Source of the DNA: Purpureocillium takamizusanense
Lineage: Eukaryota > Ascomycota > Sordariomycetes > Hypocreales > Ophiocordycipitaceae
Length of the DNA stretch: 64,000 nt
Reading direction: 5' to 3'
Assembly: GCF_022605165.1 (NCBI RefSeq)
Contig: NC_063074.1
Coordinates: 585,501-649,500, forward strand
The number at the start of each line of letters is the position of its first letter. Position 1 is the first letter of the stretch. Positions 33,738 through 46,441 of the stretch are shown here, in pieces. The notes under the pieces are model-generated. The model was given only the letters and a program-made list of their open reading frames with translations. It ran no database searches and was not told the DNA's origin. The translations under genes and the position numbers were made by a program.

Positions 33738-34511
33738 TCAAGCAGCCTGTCCCTCCACCGTCATCCCTCTAGTAGCCACGCCTTTCCTCTCCCCAGTATC
33801 GGCCTCCTCCCTTTTCTTCCCAGCTACCGCCGCCAGCGCCTTGGCCCTCTTCTTCCTCGCCCGGCGCACCTCAATCTCCACGACAGCCATCTCGGTATCC
33901 ACAGACGCCAGTCGGGGAATCACCCGCTCTACCGCCTCCACGGACCGCGCCTGCGCCGACCGCAGCGCCGGCGGAGTGAGGAGGCCGAACCATCGCAGCG
34001 GGTCCCTTACCCCGGGCTGTGCTTCACTCTTCCTCTGCTGCTGCTGCTTCTGCTGCTGCTGCCTCTCCTTTTCCGTCTCTCCGCCGTCATCCACGCGCTC
34101 CGCACCCTCTCCCTCCTGCTCATCCGCAGCCCCTTCTCCCTCCTTGCCGTCCCGCTCCGCCTCTCCCTCCGCTCTCAGATCGCCCGCGGCTTCGACCGCA
34201 AAGTCCGCCGCCGCCGCCTCTGCTGGCATGTCCACCCGCAGCGTCCGCAGCGCCCGCATCCGCTCGTCGTAGTGATCGGCGCCGTACCGCATGCCCCTCT
34301 CCGCGGCGAAGTTGGCCCGCGCCAGGTCCTGGAACATGCCAGTCTGCAGGCGCGACAGCTCCGTGCGCAGGCTCGTGTACTCATCTAGCAGGGTGAGGTA
34401 GCGCTGAAGGAGCGCGTCGATATGTTCTTGCTGTTGCTGCTGTTGCTGCTGCTGCTCATGTTGCTGCTGCGACGGCGGCTGATCTTGATGGTGCTCCTCG
34501 GAGCTCGTCAT
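33738..34511 (-). CDS. VMA22: V-ATPase assembly factor, Vma22/CCDC115-like
   Basis: Single exon, 257 aa. I chose ATG 34511 (MTSSEEHHQDQPPSQQQ); the frame is open for 97 codons upstream but contains no ATG that improves the family match. A poly-Gln segment precedes the conserved coiled coil: IDALLQRYLTLLDEYTSL and FAAERGMRYGADHYDERMRA. A low-complexity Glu/Gly/Gln linker follows, then the conserved C-terminal block DPLRWFGLLTPPALRSAQ and VIPRLASVDTEM, ending in a basic helix. Yeast Vma22 works with Vma12 and Vma21 at the ER to assemble the V0 sector of the vacuolar ATPase. The assignment rests on these two conserved blocks. Confidence 0.85.
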   Translation of the reverse strand: MTSSEEHHQDQPPSQQQHEQQQQQQQQQEHIDALLQRYLTLLDEYTSLRTELSRLQTGMFQDLARANFAAERGMRYGADHYDERMRALRTLRVDMPAEAAAADFAVEAAGDLRAEGEAERDGKEGEGAADEQEGEGAERVDDGGETEKERQQQQKQQQQRKSEAQPGVRDPLRWFGLLTPPALRSAQARSVEAVERVIPRLASVDTEMAVVEIEVRRARKKRAKALAAVAGKKREEADTGERKGVATRGMTVEGQAA

Positions 34512-34933
34512 GGTGTGAGTGCGGGGGCCGGGGCAGCCGGGGCAGCCGGGCCGTCGAGTGAAGGTGATGGGGTTTCTATGCGTCGGTCGCTTTCCCAAGC
34601 CACAACCGGTAGAGGGGACACTATTGAATGCAGCAATGATGTCTTGAGTTGGAGGTGAGAACAGGCACGTTGTGATCCCTGCCTGAGGCGTCGGTAGACG
34701 CGAGAGTGGGTGGGAGCTGTGGTGGGGCGACCTGCAGGAGGCTCCCGATTCCCGAAGACCCCTTGGAACCCACCGGCTTAAACTTGACTTCTTCACCCCC
34801 ACGTAATCGATCAGCAGTGAAGCTGGGATTCTGAATCACCACGACGAGTCACGTCAAGTTCTGATTACACGATTTGGGGGACTGCTTTTGTTCATTTTAC
34901 TGGCTGATGCCGCCCCTAGTATCCATTTCTGGA
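34512..34933. other. Intergenic, Vma22 upstream and MFS 3' flank
   Basis: 422 bp between two minus-strand genes. Part of it is open in the Vma22 frame but lacks ATG. Nothing else seen. Confidence 0.4.
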
Positions 34934-36548
34934 TCACAAGGCCTCGGCTGTCGGTGCCAGCCTTTGGCTACGCAGCTTCAGCGGTCCCCCTATCCACAGC
35001 AGCTGAGTGACACCCGTGAAGGACGTCAGAATGGCCAGGGCCCATCCTACCGTGGGCCAGCCGTGTTGATCCCTGATGAACCCTCCCAGGAGCGGGCCGA
35101 CCATGCAGCCAACGGCATACGCGACGTTGTACAGCGCGTACGCAAGTGCAATTGGCTCCCGCTCCAACTGCGACTCTTTCCTGTTGTCCTTCATTGACCA
35201 GCTGATCTCTGCCATTAGAGGTCCCATGGTGCAAGTTATTCCAAGTCCGATGCCAAACAAGAGTCCGCAAAGCATCACCTTGTGCTGTATCGTGTTCTCC
35301 GACACGAAGCGCAAGCAGATGAGAAACGGAGTGGAGAGGAAGAAGCCAAACGTGGTCAACCACTTTGCCCCGTATCGGTCCCCCAACGATCCAGCTACGG
35401 GGCTGAGGAAGGTTGGTATGATGAATGGCAGGAAGATGAGTCCAGCTCCAATCGAGTCCCAGCCAAAGAGAGTTTCTACCTGAAGCGGAATGATGGCATC
35501 AAACGCTGTCTGGATGGACGACTCTACCACACATCCCCAGAACGCGGCGATGAGCCTGGGGTTCTTCAACATCCTGAGTATACCCCCAAGAGTGACTTGC
35601 CCGGTGCCCGGGGCGGGAGTCAGCGATGCCTCGGGATCTCGATCGGCTGACTGCGACGAGGACTGTTCCTTTTCCTTGTCGTCGGTTGTGCTGCGGGAAA
35701 CCGGCTCGGATTCGACCGTCTGCCACTTTTTCGCACGCTTCTTTTCGATGATAACGAATCGCAATACGATATCGCCGGCGATAAGGGCATAGCACATGGC
35801 CCAGACCTGGTACCACCCGCCCTTTCCATACACGACACCTCCGAGCAGCGGCGCCGACAGGGCGGCCCAGCTCATCGACGTCCCTATCCAACCCATTGCC
35901 TGGCCAATGTGTTTGGGGTCAACCGTGTCGACGACTAGAGCCAAGCCAACCGCCCAGGTCAAGGCACCAGTCATGCCCTGCAGCACGCGGCCGGCCACCA
36001 TCATGGCGACGCTGTTCATCAGCGTCAGAAGCAGGGTTGACGCGCCTAATAGGAAGAGGCCCGCCAGCATCGGCGCTCGTCGGCTCTGTATTCTGTCGGC
36101 AAGAACTCCCCATATTGCTATGCAGCCTAGTTAGCCCAAGTGATTTCGCTGTTGAGAGTCGGCAACTTACGTGAGAATACTAAAACGGAGGCGCCGAACG
36201 CTGCCAGCGACACTGACATCCACCGCTGCACTGATTGACTGTCAGTCAGCTCCGGTAGATTGATGTCAGTTGGCCTGGTGTCGCCTTACCTGAGTCTCGA
36301 GGGACTCCGGTGCGCTCGGGGAGTGCATAGGGCAGCACAGGCACGATGACGGCATAAGGGAAGAGGTCCTAGGTCACGAGACCATCAACAGTGAGCTCGC
36401 CATAACCAAATCACCATCAACTTACAGTGAAAATCGCCATTGCCACGGTAAAGACGATGAGCAGAGTTGACGACCGAATATCCAAAAGAACCGGGCGTTC
36501 GCCCTGCCTGGTCACCTTGGCCCGGATGCTGCGTGCCATGGTGGACAT
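34934..36548 (-). CDS. Major facilitator superfamily transporter (DHA1/VMAT-like)
   Basis: Four exons on minus: 36548-36426, 36368-36290, 36230-36171, 36117-34934; 481 aa. Start is ATG 36548 (MSTMARSIRAKVTRQ); a second ATG lies three codons later. Exons 1-3 encode TM1 (STLLIVFTVAMAIFTDLFPYAVIVPVLPYAL) and TM2. Exon 4 starts in the MFS motif A loop (PIWGVLADRIQSRR). Twelve membrane segments are expected, with an antiporter motif C-like SAPLLGG after TM5, GCMVGPLLGG near TM11, and a charged central loop (about 235-280). The pattern resembles drug:H+ antiporters and vesicular amine transporters. The substrate cannot be read from sequence, and no biosynthetic genes are nearby. Confidence 0.88.
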
Positions 36549-37473
36549 GTTCTGGCTGCCTCACGGCACCTCTGGGTGGAACTCGGTAGTTGAACGGGGA
36601 TCGGTCGTCGTGGAAGCCAAGGGTAGATCTTGGCAAGAGTGTAGAAAAGGTAAAACGGCGTCCAGATGCGTATACACACTAATACCCATCGCGGACGACT
36701 TTGCTGGCCGATACACGCACAATAACAGTGAACAAAGGTTTGCAGAATAACGATGCCTATAATGGGCTGCTGCTATGACAATATATCGGGCCCGGGGCTC
36801 CGGGAGATCTTACGATTGACTCGTGCCAGCGATCGATGGTACCGTCGTGCCCGGACGGAACGTCGAGGCCCGCGGGGCCCGAGTGAGTTGACGGGCGCCG
36901 GCCCAGGCAGGCGCGGGTGCCGGAGGCGACTTCGCGCCCCTGCCTGTTGAAAGTCAGCTGCATTACATGGCAGGTGCGACCATCAACCAAGTGCAAATCG
37001 CGAACTCGTTTCGGCAATGTGGTTTATGTCACAGCGTCGCCGTGCTAGTCACGGTTTCATTCAGCACCTTAGGCGCTGGCTGGTCGGTCGGTCGTGGCCT
37101 TGCCCCTTCCGGCATTGGCGGAAGCCGCATCTCCGGGCACGCGGAAGGCGTCTCGGGAACACGGCGCCGGGATAGCGAAGCGGACATCGTCCGTGTCCCT
37201 CCGAGCGCGCCGATCGGGTCCCGCGATGCTGCCGCAGCCATGTGACAGAAGCCTTGCGCTCGGACTCTGGCCGCGTAACGATACTACCTCGCGGCGTTGA
37301 GAGTTGGAGTATATTGCGTGCCGACTCCCGGGTAGAAGGTAGAGTTGCAGATGGCATCGAGTCACGCTACGGCAATTCGGCATGCCGTCTGGATATATCG
37401 TCTTGATTCCCAGTCGTGAGTATGCGTACGAAGAAGAATCATTGGTGCTGCCCCTATGAGTAATCGTTTACAG

Positions 37474-37489
37474 TACGAAGTACTTCGTA
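37474..37489. repeat. 16-nt perfect palindrome
   Basis: TACGAAGTACTTCGTA reads the same on both strands. It contains the recurring word TACGAAGTA in both orientations. Confidence 0.95.
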
Positions 37490-40181
37490 GTAGCATCGGC
37501 ATGTCAATGGGTGGAGCCGCGACATTCTGTGGGACATGTTCTCGCCTTCGTAGGAAGCACAATATATACCGTTCTTCATACATAAATTTCATCTTGCCCT
37601 TGTGCACAGCCTGGTACCTAGATCCTAAGCTGACGACATTCATCACACCCAACTCCTCACTGCTGTACCCCAAAGATGCAAGCGAGAGGATTGCACGCGA
37701 CCCTGTCCAAACTCAAAGCCTTGTGGTGCCACTGGCTCAAGGAAGATGGCACCGCCCTGCAAGGCGGGACCCCGGGTCACAATCCCGGCCCATAACGGTG
37801 TGGCTCACAGCGCTTGACAGCTTATAATGTGGGCTTGGGGTTTTGTCTTGGACTCCAAACATTTCAACAACATGGTCCCAGGCGTGGGCAAACGCCAAGA
37901 AAGCGGCAACGGAGACCGAGAGGGCGAACGCGGCCGCACAGCGATGCGCAGCAACCCCTTTGCATGGGTTGCACGGATATACCCTTCTTGCTGTTTGACC
38001 GGGGACTGTGTTTCCCAGTGTTCGCAATCGGGACCGCTGATCACGAGTTGGATTCTTGCTGCCCCAACTACAGAGTCGCTTCTTGGGCACTTGGACGCCG
38101 TGGAAGAACGCTAGTAGGCTTGTTGATGCGGCTGCTGGCACAATCCCCGGCTGACGGTCATTGTTCGCTGGGTGACCTACTTCTAGACCAGCACCTGATC
38201 TCTTGCTGCATCGCGTGTGACTACGAAGTGCTGCTTGGGTTCACAGTGCAGTGGCAGCCGGGAGACGATCTGACATGAGCACACCACGGCTGACTTGCCG
38301 TCGTGGTTGCAGGTGAGACGAAAATGGTTTCCTTACCGACCAGCAAAGACTGGCACGTCTGATACAGGCAGGAGAAGGAGACAGGGAGGGCATTGGAGGC
38401 AGTCTGACAAAACGACTCATGAAACTGACAGGGTGACGACTCTGAGACGGACGGGACCCCACACAGGGGACGCCGTCAACAGCCACGAGACAGGAGCCCG
38501 ATGTCCGATACATATGTTTGCTGCGGAAAATACGCTATAGTGAAAGTATTCTTTATCATGGCTGCCAACAGGGCGCGCACACAGGCACGGCCACCGGCAC
38601 CCGCGGTTGTGATTGAGTCGTGAAGGGCCCCTTCCCCTTCCTCCCGCTCTCCGCGTTTCTAGCATGGGACCCAGCTGGTTCAAACGCCAACTACCACAAG
38701 GTTCGGTCGTCTTCTTTTTCTCAAAACCTTTTCGCGGGCACAGGCCAATCGGGCTTGCGTTTGGAGGACCAGACAGGACACACAGGCAGAACACGTTTCG
38801 AAATAGCAACCCATCTGCCTCAAAAAGGTGTGTTCGCAGGTCTCGGAGCGCCGTTTCCGACCAGAAAACCCGAACTAAGCGCTCTTTTTCTGGTGTGCGC
38901 GGCGATGCAAACACATCTTCTATTGGGAATCCCCGGGCGGACATGTGCCGTCCGTCCGCGACGTCCGGGACGACATACCTGCCCATCTCACCTGCAAAGT
39001 ACCTGCCCGTTTGCTCGTGCTAACCCACGCTGCCTGGATATTCGGTGCACCAAACGTCGAGTCTCGCCGCCGAAGCGCCGCTCGTCACGCGTTGAGCCTG
39101 CCGGTGCGATGATTGGATCACGATGGCCGCGCTGTTGCCGTCGTCGAAGCTGTCACGTCTCGCAAAGACAGCTGTCGTGGAAGCGCCCGTCTACTTGACA
39201 CGGCGGTAACAGATTGGAACCTGCGAGGCTGGCTGGCTGCCTCCCTCGGCCCTCCCACGCTACAAGCCATCATCATCGTTCTGCCGCGCTTCAAGAAAAG
39301 CAGAAAGGTCTTGCGCGTTATCCTCCCCGGATGGTACGTTTGATGCATGCAGGCAGGGACAAGCCAGCCCCGGGAGCATTGTCATTCGCGACCGCCGGCT
39401 ATGCGGTTGGCTCCCGCTTCCACGGACGTTCTCATGCAGCAAACCAATCTTCACCTCGCCCCAGGTGCCCCGGGCACCGCGCCTCCTTGCCCCTTGTCCC
39501 TTTGCCTGTGCCTTCCAGGTCAGAACGCCGGGCTCCCTGCTCCCCCCATCGCTGCAACTTGGCTAGGGTTGCAACACGTTGTACCTAGCGGAAAGGAAGG
39601 GGAGGTGGCGCCGACGCGCCAACGGCCCCCAAAGCCGTGGCAGCGTTTCGAATCAAAAAGGACGACGTGGTTTGGCGTTGGACTTGCCTAGTAGCCAGGC
39701 ATCCGCGAGAATGCCGGGCCTCTTGGAACATGAGACGAACAAACACGTCCCCCAGGTACTCCAAGCAGGCGCTCGTGTCTTGCGTGTGCTGTCCGACAGG
39801 AGGAGGGGAGCGCAAAACGCCAGCCGCCATGATTCCAGGATCAGCTGCCGACCCCGGTCAGAAGGCGTTGAAGCTTGTTTGTTTGTTTGAAAGACCCTAG
39901 GGCCCGTTCGTACCACCCATGCATGAGACGAGACAAGAGCGGGAGGAACACGGAAGCAACAAGACGTCAGCGCAGGGTCCTTTCCAAGTCCCTTTCTTGC
40001 CCTGGGGGCGGCGCCGTCAGCAACGGCGCAGTGAGTAGCCGAGCAGGTTGACAGGCACCTCGGCCCGGCCACGGTGGCTGCTATCCATTGCTGGGAGTCT
40101 GGGACCGCCCAGGCAGCCACTGGACTGGAGGGTCCAACAGCGAGATAGCGGACATGGACCTGACCCGGCCAGGGTCTGTTA

Positions 40182-40191
40182 GGTACGTACC
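40182..40191. repeat. 10-nt palindrome GGTACGTACC
   Basis: Perfect palindrome in non-coding DNA, a member of the TACGTA/TAGGTA word family. Confidence 0.8.
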
Positions 40192-40266
40192 ACCTCACCT
40201 ATTCGGGTGCCTGTGGCTCACCGCTGGAGGAGGAAGCTGCCCGTGCTGCTGCGTCTGGGCATCCAA

Positions 40267-40280
40267 CCCCCCCCCCCCCC
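40267..40280 (+). repeat. Poly-C run, 14 nt
   Basis: Uninterrupted C14 in non-coding DNA. Confidence 0.95.
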
Positions 40281-41607
40281 ACTAGCCTGGCATGCGAGAC
40301 CACCTGGCAGAGGCTTTTTGAGACCGATGAGGCGTGCCCCGCTCCTCGGTACCTCACTGCCCGTACTTTGTAGTCAAGTGGTGCTATAGGTCGGTGACTT
40401 GGTACCTGTGTACGACGAACCCTCTCCGGTATGGATGGCAGCGCGACGCAAGCTCGCTGCCTTCGTCGTGCGGGCAGCTGGAGGCCGTGCTACGCGCGCC
40501 AGGACTGGTACGGGTAGCTCACGTCTGCGGGAGGGCCGAGTGCGCGACTGCCTTTTTTGTTTTTACGAACGAATCGATCGCGGCGGCTGCAAGGCATGGG
40601 CCTCATGCTCCCAGCTCAGGGCATGGCACAAGTGGAGCCCACCTGTCCTCTCATCACGCCGCCGCCTCATCACCGGTGGACGTCGCAAACAAAGACCAGC
40701 AAGCCTATCCAGAGTGACGCCACGACCGCCAGCGCCAAAAGGGCCCCCAGAGGCTGGGAAGTGCCTACAGTACCTGACATGCAACAAAAACATCTCTCCT
40801 GGGCAGGTTCCTGCTGCTTGCGCTGGCGAGCGCCCACGTACTTAGGGGCCCCTCCAGTGGTGCCACGGACAGCCCTGAAGGTGGTGCTCAAATGGGCGGG
40901 AGGCTTCCAGCAAAGGAGGACCTGTCGCCGTAACCGCCCTCTTTTAGGGCGGGCAGGCCAGCCGAGCGGTTGCCAGCCAACGCGACGCCGGGGGGGGGGC
41001 AGGCGAGTGACTGGGCAGGGCACCTTAGTTAGGTAGCCTCCACTGGAACTCTGCCACCCATTCAATCCATCCGTCCACCAAGACCACCAGGTCGGCTGCC
41101 TCACGCTGGGCGCTCCCCCCGTCCACCCCACCACCGCACCACTGCCCGGCTCGCCTTGCCCTGCCACACCTCCCTCTCACCTCCACTCGCAGTGGACAGG
41201 CTGAGCAAGCCTCCAGCTCCACCTCCACTGGCTGCCGACGTTCGCCCGCCGCAACGCTTTGTGCTGCCCGCTCCCGCCGCCCACCGCCAGCTGCCCGCTG
41301 ACAAGCACTCGGCACCTCCCATTCATTCATTCATCCATCCACCCATCATCCCAATTCATCCACATCCACATCCACATCCCCGTCGCCAGCCTCCCATCCT
41401 CTTTTCAACCACCACCGTCGCCGTCCACGTCTTCTTCTCTTCGCCATCTCTCTCTGGCCTCACCCGCATCACGCCAACCGCGCGCCCCCTCCGTGTTCTC
41501 TCTCCGGGCGGCACGCACGCGCTGCGATCGCGACCCCCCCGCGCCTGCCTTTCGAGCCTGCACCCCTTGACGGTCCAGCTCCACCCCAGGAGCTTTCCAT
41601 CACGAGA

Positions 41608-42742
<1,135 letters not shown>

Positions 42743-44372
42743 ATGGGCGTTGCCAAGAAATAAAGTAAAAAGAGAGAGCGAAGAAGCCAACGGACATGCC
42801 GACATACACAACTATTTCCGCCCAAGTACGAGGAGACTAGAGGGAGAAGATTTGCCGGCGTGCCGGCGACGAAGCATAGGCGGAGTTGGAGATCGGAAGG
42901 TCGACGGACGACGTGAGAGTGACATGGCCTCTGCGGGCTGGGGTCGCGGTGGTCCTGCGCATGGCTCTAGTGTGTCACGACGAGGTGTGGAATGCCGAGA
43001 CGAGAGTGGCGCACAGGGTGCAAGCGCCGTTTGGTCATGCACGCACGGGGTTGGATGAATCCGTCTCGTCTTGGGGCTTGCCTGCCTGCGTTGCCACGGT
43101 CTGGCGTTGCCTCTGGGGCGGCGGGAGGCAGGGGCGGATGAGATGCCTCGCCTCGCTGTTTCTCGATACTCTTTTCTTTGTTTTGGGCCGAGAAGATTTT
43201 GACAAAGTTCAGGGCAGGGCTGCCTCGATAGGATCAGTTTGGCGATTGGAGTGCAATCACATGGACGGTTTGTTTTTGTTCAGCCCGCCTCGCCCTGCCC
43301 TGCCCTGCACTACACTGCCCTGCGCGCCTGCTGCGTCTTGTTACTGCTCGTTGGCTTGGTTGTCATCTTGTTTTGTAGCGAGCGAATAGACGAGCAACTC
43401 ACGCGAGTCGGTGAGAGACGGGGAGACGTTTCTGAGACTGGAACAGAGCCAAGAAGCCTCTTGCCTACCGTTGTGCAACAGGAGCAAGCAAGCATGACGG
43501 TCCGTGAGCGTGCCGGCTCGCGGACCGGCTCCGCCGTCTCCAGCTCCAGAGTTTATAGGTGCTTTCTCGGCAATTCCCAATCGTGCCTCGTTAAGTCTCT
43601 TACGTACAACGATGCTTCGGATGCCATTTGTCCAGTGTCCCTAGCCGCACTTTTATGGAGATTTGCTGTCGGAGCAGTCCGGTCTGCACCAACCTTCCCC
43701 CGGTGAAGGGTGAGGAGGGTCCCGCAGGCCCAGCGAGTGGCTCGGGTTGGCCTTGCACATACGACTCGTACGACCACGTCTGCAGAGGGCGCCCGAAAAG
43801 GGTGGGCACTTGACCTCTTTATGCTGCCTTTTTCATATGTACCCAGGCGTGCCTCCGACAGTCAAGTGGGCGGTCCCGGAAACCACATCGGACTGGAGAC
43901 TTGCAGAGCGCCCCGCAAACGGGCGCCCGATTGGGGCAAAGTTCGCGGGGGCTTGCTTGTCCCAGCCTGTCCGTGGGTGGGATGGATGGGGACCGACCTA
44001 CGGATGACTGTGGAGGGGCAGCACCTCCTCGTGGAGCTACAGAACCGCAGCTCGGTCGCCCATGCCAGTGCCGGCCCGCCGACGCCGGCCGTGGATTGCT
44101 GCTGCTGCTGGTGGGAGGTCGGCGTCCGCGGGTCCTACTGGACCCGACCGACCGTGGCAGAAAGGCGAAGGGTGCGGTACTCTTTATTTATGGCAAAGTG
44201 ATAAGCTGCTGGGTCTCCTCCCCTTGAGTGAGGCGCTTCTTCCTTTCACGTCTTGCAGGAGCCCCCCTGTTGTTTGCGATCTAGTCGACACCCCTTGAAC
44301 ATCCCAAGTCTAGCTTCCATCGTCACGAGGTAGCACGCCTTCTCGCTCTCTCGCATATCCTTTTCGTAGGAT
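42743..44372. other. Intergenic between cdc42 and the ureohydrolase gene
   Basis: 1.6 kb with no supported gene. AATAAA at 42759-42764 lies 16 nt after the cdc42 stop. A CCCTG-rich patch lies near 43290-43325. Confidence 0.45.
42759..42764 (+). promoter_or_regulatory. Possible polyadenylation signal of cdc42
   Basis: AATAAA, 16 nt downstream of the stop codon. The hexamer is weakly informative in fungi, and this would give a very short 3' UTR. Confidence 0.25.
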
Positions 44373-45824
44373 ATGAAGTCGACGGCGCTCGTAAGCCTGC
44401 TCCTTTGGAGCGGGCTGTCTGCGGCGTGCGGCGGGCAGGGCGACCACGACGGCAAGGAGTGGACAAAGGAGGAGCTAGACGAGTTGGAGGCGAAATGGGG
44501 CTTTGACGTGAGTGCCAACGTTCAAAAGCAGACTTGGGCTCCGAACGACTCGCCCGGCCGACATTAAGTGCTGACTTGACATACCTACCTACAGTGGCCG
44601 TTCTCTGGCATCGGATCATTTGCGCATCTGGACCACTCCAAGTGCCTGACTGATCCGTCGGTCAACTATGACATTGCCATTGTCGGCGCGCCCTTTGACA
44701 CGGCCGTCTCCTTCAGGCCAGGTTCGTATCCAGCACACGTCGTCCAAAAGCTGAGAAGAGGAGAGGCGAGACTGACATGCTACGCCAAAGGTGCCCGCTT
44801 CGGGCCGCGGGCCATCCGCCAGGCCTCCTCCCGTCAGACAGGCTTCCGCGGCTTCAATGCTCGCGCGAGTGTCAACCCGTACCAGAACTGGGCCAAGATC
44901 ATCGACTGCGGTGACATTCCCATCACGCCCTTTGACAACAACATTGCACGCGACCAGATGACGCAGGCTTTGACGGAGCTGGGCAAGCGCAAGGCCGTCT
45001 CGGCGCTGAGCCCCAAGCCCAAGCTCATGACCCTGGGCGGCGACCACAGCCTGACGCTACCGGCACTACGGGCACTCAAGGAGATTCACGGGCGACCTAT
45101 TCGTGTGCTCCACTTTGACGGTGAGGATACTTGGGTCGAACCTCGATACTGTAGTAGTAGATCTCTTGCTGACCTGACCGCCGATGACTGTTGCTGTGCA
45201 GCCCATCTCGACACTTGGAACCCCAATGCCTACCCCTCGTACTGGGGTGCGACGCAGTTCACGCATGGCTCCATGTTCTGGATGGCCAACCAGGAGGGCC
45301 TCCTCTCCAACTCGTCTACTGAGGCGTCGGTGCACGCTGGGCTGCGGACACGCCTCGGCGGCACGGAGTGGGTCGACAACGAGGACGACTCGTCGCAGAA
45401 CTGGGTGCGCTTTTCCGCCGACGACATGGACGACATGGGCACGCAGGGCATCATCGACGGCATCATGCGCGTGCTCGGCACCGAGGACCCTGTGTACCTG
45501 TCGGTGGACATTGACGTACTGGACCCGGCCTTTGCGCCTGGCACGGGCACGCCCGAACCCGGTGGCTGGACGACGCGCGAGCTGATCCGCGTACTCCGTG
45601 GCATCGAGGGTCTCAACCTCGTGGGCGCCGACGTCGTCGAGGTGTCGCCCGCATACCAGGGCAGGGGTGAAGAGACAGCTCTGGCGGCCGCCCAGGTTGT
45701 CTACGAGCTGCTGAGCTCCATGGTCAAGCGTGGCATGAAGGAGATGGGCAAGGAAGTGGTGCCCGAGACGAAGCAGAAGCTGCTCAAGGCCGCTGGGAAG
45801 AGCAACGGCAAGGACGAGCTGTGA
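44373..45824 (+). CDS. Ureohydrolase (agmatinase-like) with signal peptide and C-terminal KDEL
   Basis: Four exons: 44373-44507, 44595-44721, 44791-45120, 45202-45824; 404 aa. The N-terminus (MKSTALVSLLLWSGLSAACG) is a clear secretory signal peptide. The catalytic core is complete: GGDHS (H173), HFDAHLD (D197, H199, D201) and SVDIDVLDP (D300, D302) supply the dinuclear manganese ligands. Length and the PFDTAVSFRPGARFGPRAIR loop fit the agmatinase/guanidinobutyrase branch rather than arginase, but the substrate is not certain. The protein ends SNGKDEL, which reads as an ER-retrieval signal; with the signal peptide this suggests ER residence rather than secretion. The reaction would release urea from a guanidino compound. 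Confidence 0.9.
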
Positions 45825-46441
45825 GGCCGGCCCTTGACATGAAGTGCTTGCCTGCCGAGGCTTTCCCTACCTTGCAGCAGCATGTGGTATGGCTACGAGC
45901 AGTATTGGACGCATGAAAGAGGAGTTGGGACGGATGGGCAGTTGTTGGGTTGTTGTTTCGATGACGGTGTATGAAGGAGAGGCAGTTGGCGTCCTTGAAA
46001 AGGCAGAGAGAAGCATTGTTTGTGCAAGATTCGCGAAAAAGAAAGTACATGTGATCAAATGACCGAAAAATCCCCCCTATCGACAAGGTGAGCAATACGG
46101 TGTCTTGAGGTGACCGTGCCCACGCCGTCCATGATGAGGGCGTCTGAGTCTTATCAGCGTTTCAGTGGCCGAGCGCGGCGTGGGGCCGCATGGAACGTCC
46201 ATGGATTGACTCACTAAAAAAACAAGGGACCCCGATTCGGCCACACATCGATCCCACCTGCTTTTAACTGCCCCAGTGCAGCCCACCCACCGAGCAAGCG
46301 ACCCCGCCATCCCGCCCGCCTCTTGTCGAATTTCTTTGCCAGACCAGACCGACTTTGCCTGGACACAAGCCGCCTCCCGCATCGCTCCCTTCCCAACCCC
46401 GACGACGCACGCACGGCAGCCGGAAAGCAAGCGAGCCCACC
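45825..46441. other. Intergenic, ureohydrolase 3' flank and AsnRS promoter
   Basis: 617 bp. No gene seen. The final ~80 nt are C-rich leader, open in frame with the synthetase but without ATG. Confidence 0.45.

Larger units (their letters stand above)
36549..41607. other. 5 kb gene-free stretch upstream of cdc42
   Basis: I find no gene with domain or codon support. Overlapping opposite-strand frames of 150-190 codons near 38417-39198 and 39653-40198 look random. It contains a 16-nt perfect palindrome at 37474-37489, a C14 run at 40267-40280 and GGTACGTACC at 40182-40191. A CT-rich zone with ATTC/ATCC repeats (about 41100-41600) probably belongs to the cdc42 leader. Confidence 0.5.

Noticed and set aside
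34512..34802. 97-codon upstream extension of the Vma22-like protein
   Set aside because: The extension begins at GTG, contains no ATG and is not conserved-looking. It is treated as 5' UTR.
34934..36548. MFS transporter as part of a secondary-metabolite cluster
   Set aside because: All neighbours are housekeeping or unrelated genes; no synthase, P450 or regulator is nearby.
38417..39198. Two overlapping opposite-strand frames of about 190 codons
   Set aside because: They overlap each other and neither resembles a protein family. This is expected by chance in GC-rich DNA.
45121..45201. GGTTCGACC (reverse strand) resembling a tRNA B-box
   Set aside because: It lies in an intron, and no T-stem, D-arm or acceptor stem can be drawn around it. 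No convincing tRNA was found elsewhere by eye.
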